Of a stretch of 6,945 bases of DNA, positions 5,702-6,945 are shown in pieces. Where the stretch lies: the NCBI GenBank assembly GCA_964560325.1, contig CAZLLV010000476.1:1-6945 (forward strand). The letters are read 5' to 3'. The notes under the pieces are model-generated. The model did no database searches and was not told the DNA's origin. It saw only the letters and a list, made by a program, of their open reading frames with translations. Numbering within the stretch: position 1 is the stretch's first letter; every line of letters starts with the position of its first letter. The stretch comes from CAZLLV01 sp964560325 (GTDB lineage: Bacteria; Acidobacteriota; Thermoanaerobaculia; Multivoradales; DATKCC01). Made by a program: the position numbers and the translations under genes.

Positions 5702-6843
5702 GCGTGCTCGATCACCCGGTCCGCGATCACCATCTTCTGGATCTCGCTGGTCCCTTCGTAGATCTCGGTGATGCGGGCGTCCCGGAAGAAGCGCTCGACG
5801 TTGTACTCGCGGGTGTAGCCGTAGCCGCCGTGGATCTGGAGCGCCTTGGTGGGGACCCGCTGCGCCATCTCCGAGGTGTAGAGCTTCGCCTGCGCCGCCT
5901 CGAGCGTGTAGCGCTTCGCCTCGCCCTTCCGCCAGGCGGCCTTCCAGGTGAGCAGGCGGCCGGCGTCGATCTCGGTCGACATGTCGGCGAGGTAGAACTG
6001 GATCGCCTGGAGGTCGGCGAGCGGCCGTCCGAACTGCTCGCGCTCCTGCGCGTAGGCCATCGCCTCCTCGAAGGCGCCGACCGCGATGCCGACCGCCTGC
6101 GCGGCGATGCCGACGCGGCCGCCGTCGAGGGTCGCCATGGCGATCTTGAAGCCCTCGCCCTCCGCTCCGAGCCGGCGCGAGGCGGGCACGCGCATCCCGT
6201 CGAAGACGAGCTCGGTCGTGCCGGAGGCGTTGACGCCCAGCTTCACCTCGTGGTGGCCGTGACTGTAGCCGGGGGTCGAGGTGTCGACCAGGAAGGCGGT
6301 GATCCCCTTGTGCTTCTTCTCCGGATCGACGGTGGCGAAGATCAGCGCCACGTCGGCGTCGGTGCCGTTGGTGATGAAGACCTTGTTGCCGTCGAGCAGG
6401 TAGTCGTCGCCGTCGCGCTTCGCCGTGGTGCGCAGGGCCGCCGCGTCGCTGCCGGCGCCCGGCTCGGTCAGGGCGAAGCAGCCGAGCTTCTCGCCCGCCG
6501 CGAGCGGGGCGAGGATCTCCCGCTTCTGCTCCTCGGTGCCGAAGGCGAGGATCGGGTCGCAGACGAGGGAGTTGTTGACCGAGAGGATGACGCCGGAGCT
6601 GGCGCAGACGCGGCTCACCTCCTCGATCGCCAGGCAGTAGGAGATCGTGTCCATGCCGGCGCCGCCGTGCTCCTCGGGGATGCCGACGCCCGCCAGCCCC
6701 AGCTCCCCCGCCTGGTCGAAGAAGGCGCGCGGGAACTCGCCGCTCGCGTCGATCTCCTTGGCCCGCGGCGCCACCACCTCGGCAGCGAAGCGGCGGACGG
6801 TGTCGCGCAGTAGCTGATGCTCCTCGGTGAGCTCGATCTCCAT
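5698..6843 (-). CDS. Acyl-CoA dehydrogenase, first of a tandem pair
   Basis: 381 residues, close to short-chain acyl-CoA dehydrogenases in length. FAD-dependent oxidation of an acyl-CoA to the trans-2-enoyl-CoA, with ETF as electron acceptor. Visible: IELTEEHQLLRDTVRRF at the N-terminus, PEEHGGAGMD, CFALTEPGAGSDA (about 119-133), FITNGTDAD, QIHGGYGY (336-343) and EIYEGTSEIQ with catalytic-position Glu363. It aligns almost without gaps to the downstream enzyme, which points to an old tandem duplication. One oddity is LGVNASGT around residue 205, where the family usually has LG(I/V)R(A/G)S. Start chosen at the ATG 6841-6843, with GAGGAA 10 bases upstream and no other start near. First gene of the minus-strand operon, directly behind a strong-looking promoter. 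Substrate unknown; butyryl-CoA-like or branched-chain substrates are possible. Confidence 0.93.
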   Translation of the reverse strand: MEIELTEEHQLLRDTVRRFAAEVVAPRAKEIDASGEFPRAFFDQAGELGLAGVGIPEEHGGAGMDTISYCLAIEEVSRVCASSGVILSVNNSLVCDPILAFGTEEQKREILAPLAAGEKLGCFALTEPGAGSDAAALRTTAKRDGDDYLLDGNKVFITNGTDADVALIFATVDPEKKHKGITAFLVDTSTPGYSHGHHEVKLGVNASGTTELVFDGMRVPASRRLGAEGEGFKIAMATLDGGRVGIAAQAVGIAVGAFEEAMAYAQEREQFGRPLADLQAIQFYLADMSTEIDAGRLLTWKAAWRKGEAKRYTLEAAQAKLYTSEMAQRVPTKALQIHGGYGYTREYNVERFFRDARITEIYEGTSEIQKMVIADRVIEHA

Positions 6844-6853
6844 CGTGTCCGGG

Positions 6854-6859
6854 TTCCTC
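6854..6859 (-). promoter_or_regulatory. Ribosome binding site of the first acyl-CoA dehydrogenase
   Basis: GAGGAA on the minus strand, 10 bases before the ATG. The spacing is slightly long but acceptable. Confidence 0.55.
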
Positions 6860-6900
6860 GCGGGGAAGGTGTGACAGGCGCGGGGCGAAGCGCTGACGGC

Positions 6901-6929
6901 ATCGTAGCAACCGCCTGCCGGAGGGTCAA
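6901..6929 (-). promoter_or_regulatory. Sigma-70-type promoter of the acyl-CoA dehydrogenase operon
   Basis: Reading the minus strand, TTGACC (6924-6929, 5 of 6 to the -35 consensus) is followed by exactly 17 bases and then TACGAT (6901-6906, 4 of 6 to the -10 consensus, with the key T-A and final T in place). A short A/T-rich patch (GTTTTC) just upstream stands out in this GC-rich DNA and could act as a weak UP element. Transcription would begin near 6894, giving a leader of about 50 bases. No clear operator palindrome was found in the leader. Confidence 0.6.
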
Positions 6930-6945
6930 GAAAACGGGGCCACGG

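Noticed and set aside
3937..6813. Long plus-strand open frames opposite the zinc-ribbon and dehydrogenase genes
   Set aside because: No recognisable motifs and low-complexity composition; they mirror well-supported minus-strand genes.
6889..6894. AGCGCT palindrome at the expected transcription start of the dehydrogenase operon as an operator
   Set aside because: Only six bases and not extended by flanking symmetry; too short to support a regulator site.
4514..6910. A minus-strand frame open for 798 codons that could look like a fusion protein ending in an acyl-CoA dehydrogenase
   Set aside because: Only the last 395 codons are meaningful. The earlier part is the first dehydrogenase read out of frame, giving Arg/Gly/Ala-rich low-complexity sequence; the real upstream gene ends at an ATGA overlap.

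Overview
The window is a bacterial-looking, very GC-rich stretch (about 70% or more by eye, with G/C filling most third codon positions). It is almost wholly coding and holds seven genes in two convergent groups. No rRNA, tRNA, CRISPR array or mobile element was seen. The taxon cannot be fixed from the sequence. A mevalonate route with an isopentenyl phosphate kinase is known in archaea and a few bacteria such as Roseiflexus (Chloroflexota); Acidobacteriota, Myxococcota or a related uncultured high-GC lineage would also be plausible.

Plus strand, 1-3864: a four-gene isoprenoid cluster. It holds a mevalonate kinase (5' end cut off by the window), a mevalonate-type decarboxylase, an isopentenyl phosphate kinase and a squalene/phytoene-synthase family enzyme. 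Each junction is a 4-base stop/start overlap (ATGA, GTGA, GTGA), so this is one translationally coupled operon whose promoter lies upstream of the window. Read in order, the genes suggest mevalonate -> mevalonate 5-phosphate -> isopentenyl phosphate -> isopentenyl diphosphate, and, after prenyl chain elongation encoded elsewhere, head-to-head condensation of two prenyl diphosphates to a C30 product such as squalene. No phosphomevalonate kinase lies between the genes. That gap, the IPK, and an altered phosphate-site motif in the decarboxylase favour the alternative (isopentenyl-phosphate) mevalonate pathway over the classical one.

Minus strand, 6945 down to 3868: a second operon. A near-consensus sigma-70-type promoter (6901-6929) precedes two paralogous acyl-CoA dehydrogenases joined by an ATGA overlap. 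Seven bases later comes a small protein with two zinc-ribbon modules. The dehydrogenases retain the catalytic glutamate and would pass electrons to ETF; their substrates cannot be read from sequence. The zinc-ribbon protein has no assigned function.

The two operons meet tail to tail with only 3 bases between stop codons, so there is no room for an intergenic terminator. The most interesting element is the compact alternative-mevalonate cassette fused in one operon to a squalene-synthase-like gene. Nothing else in the window looks like an undescribed system.
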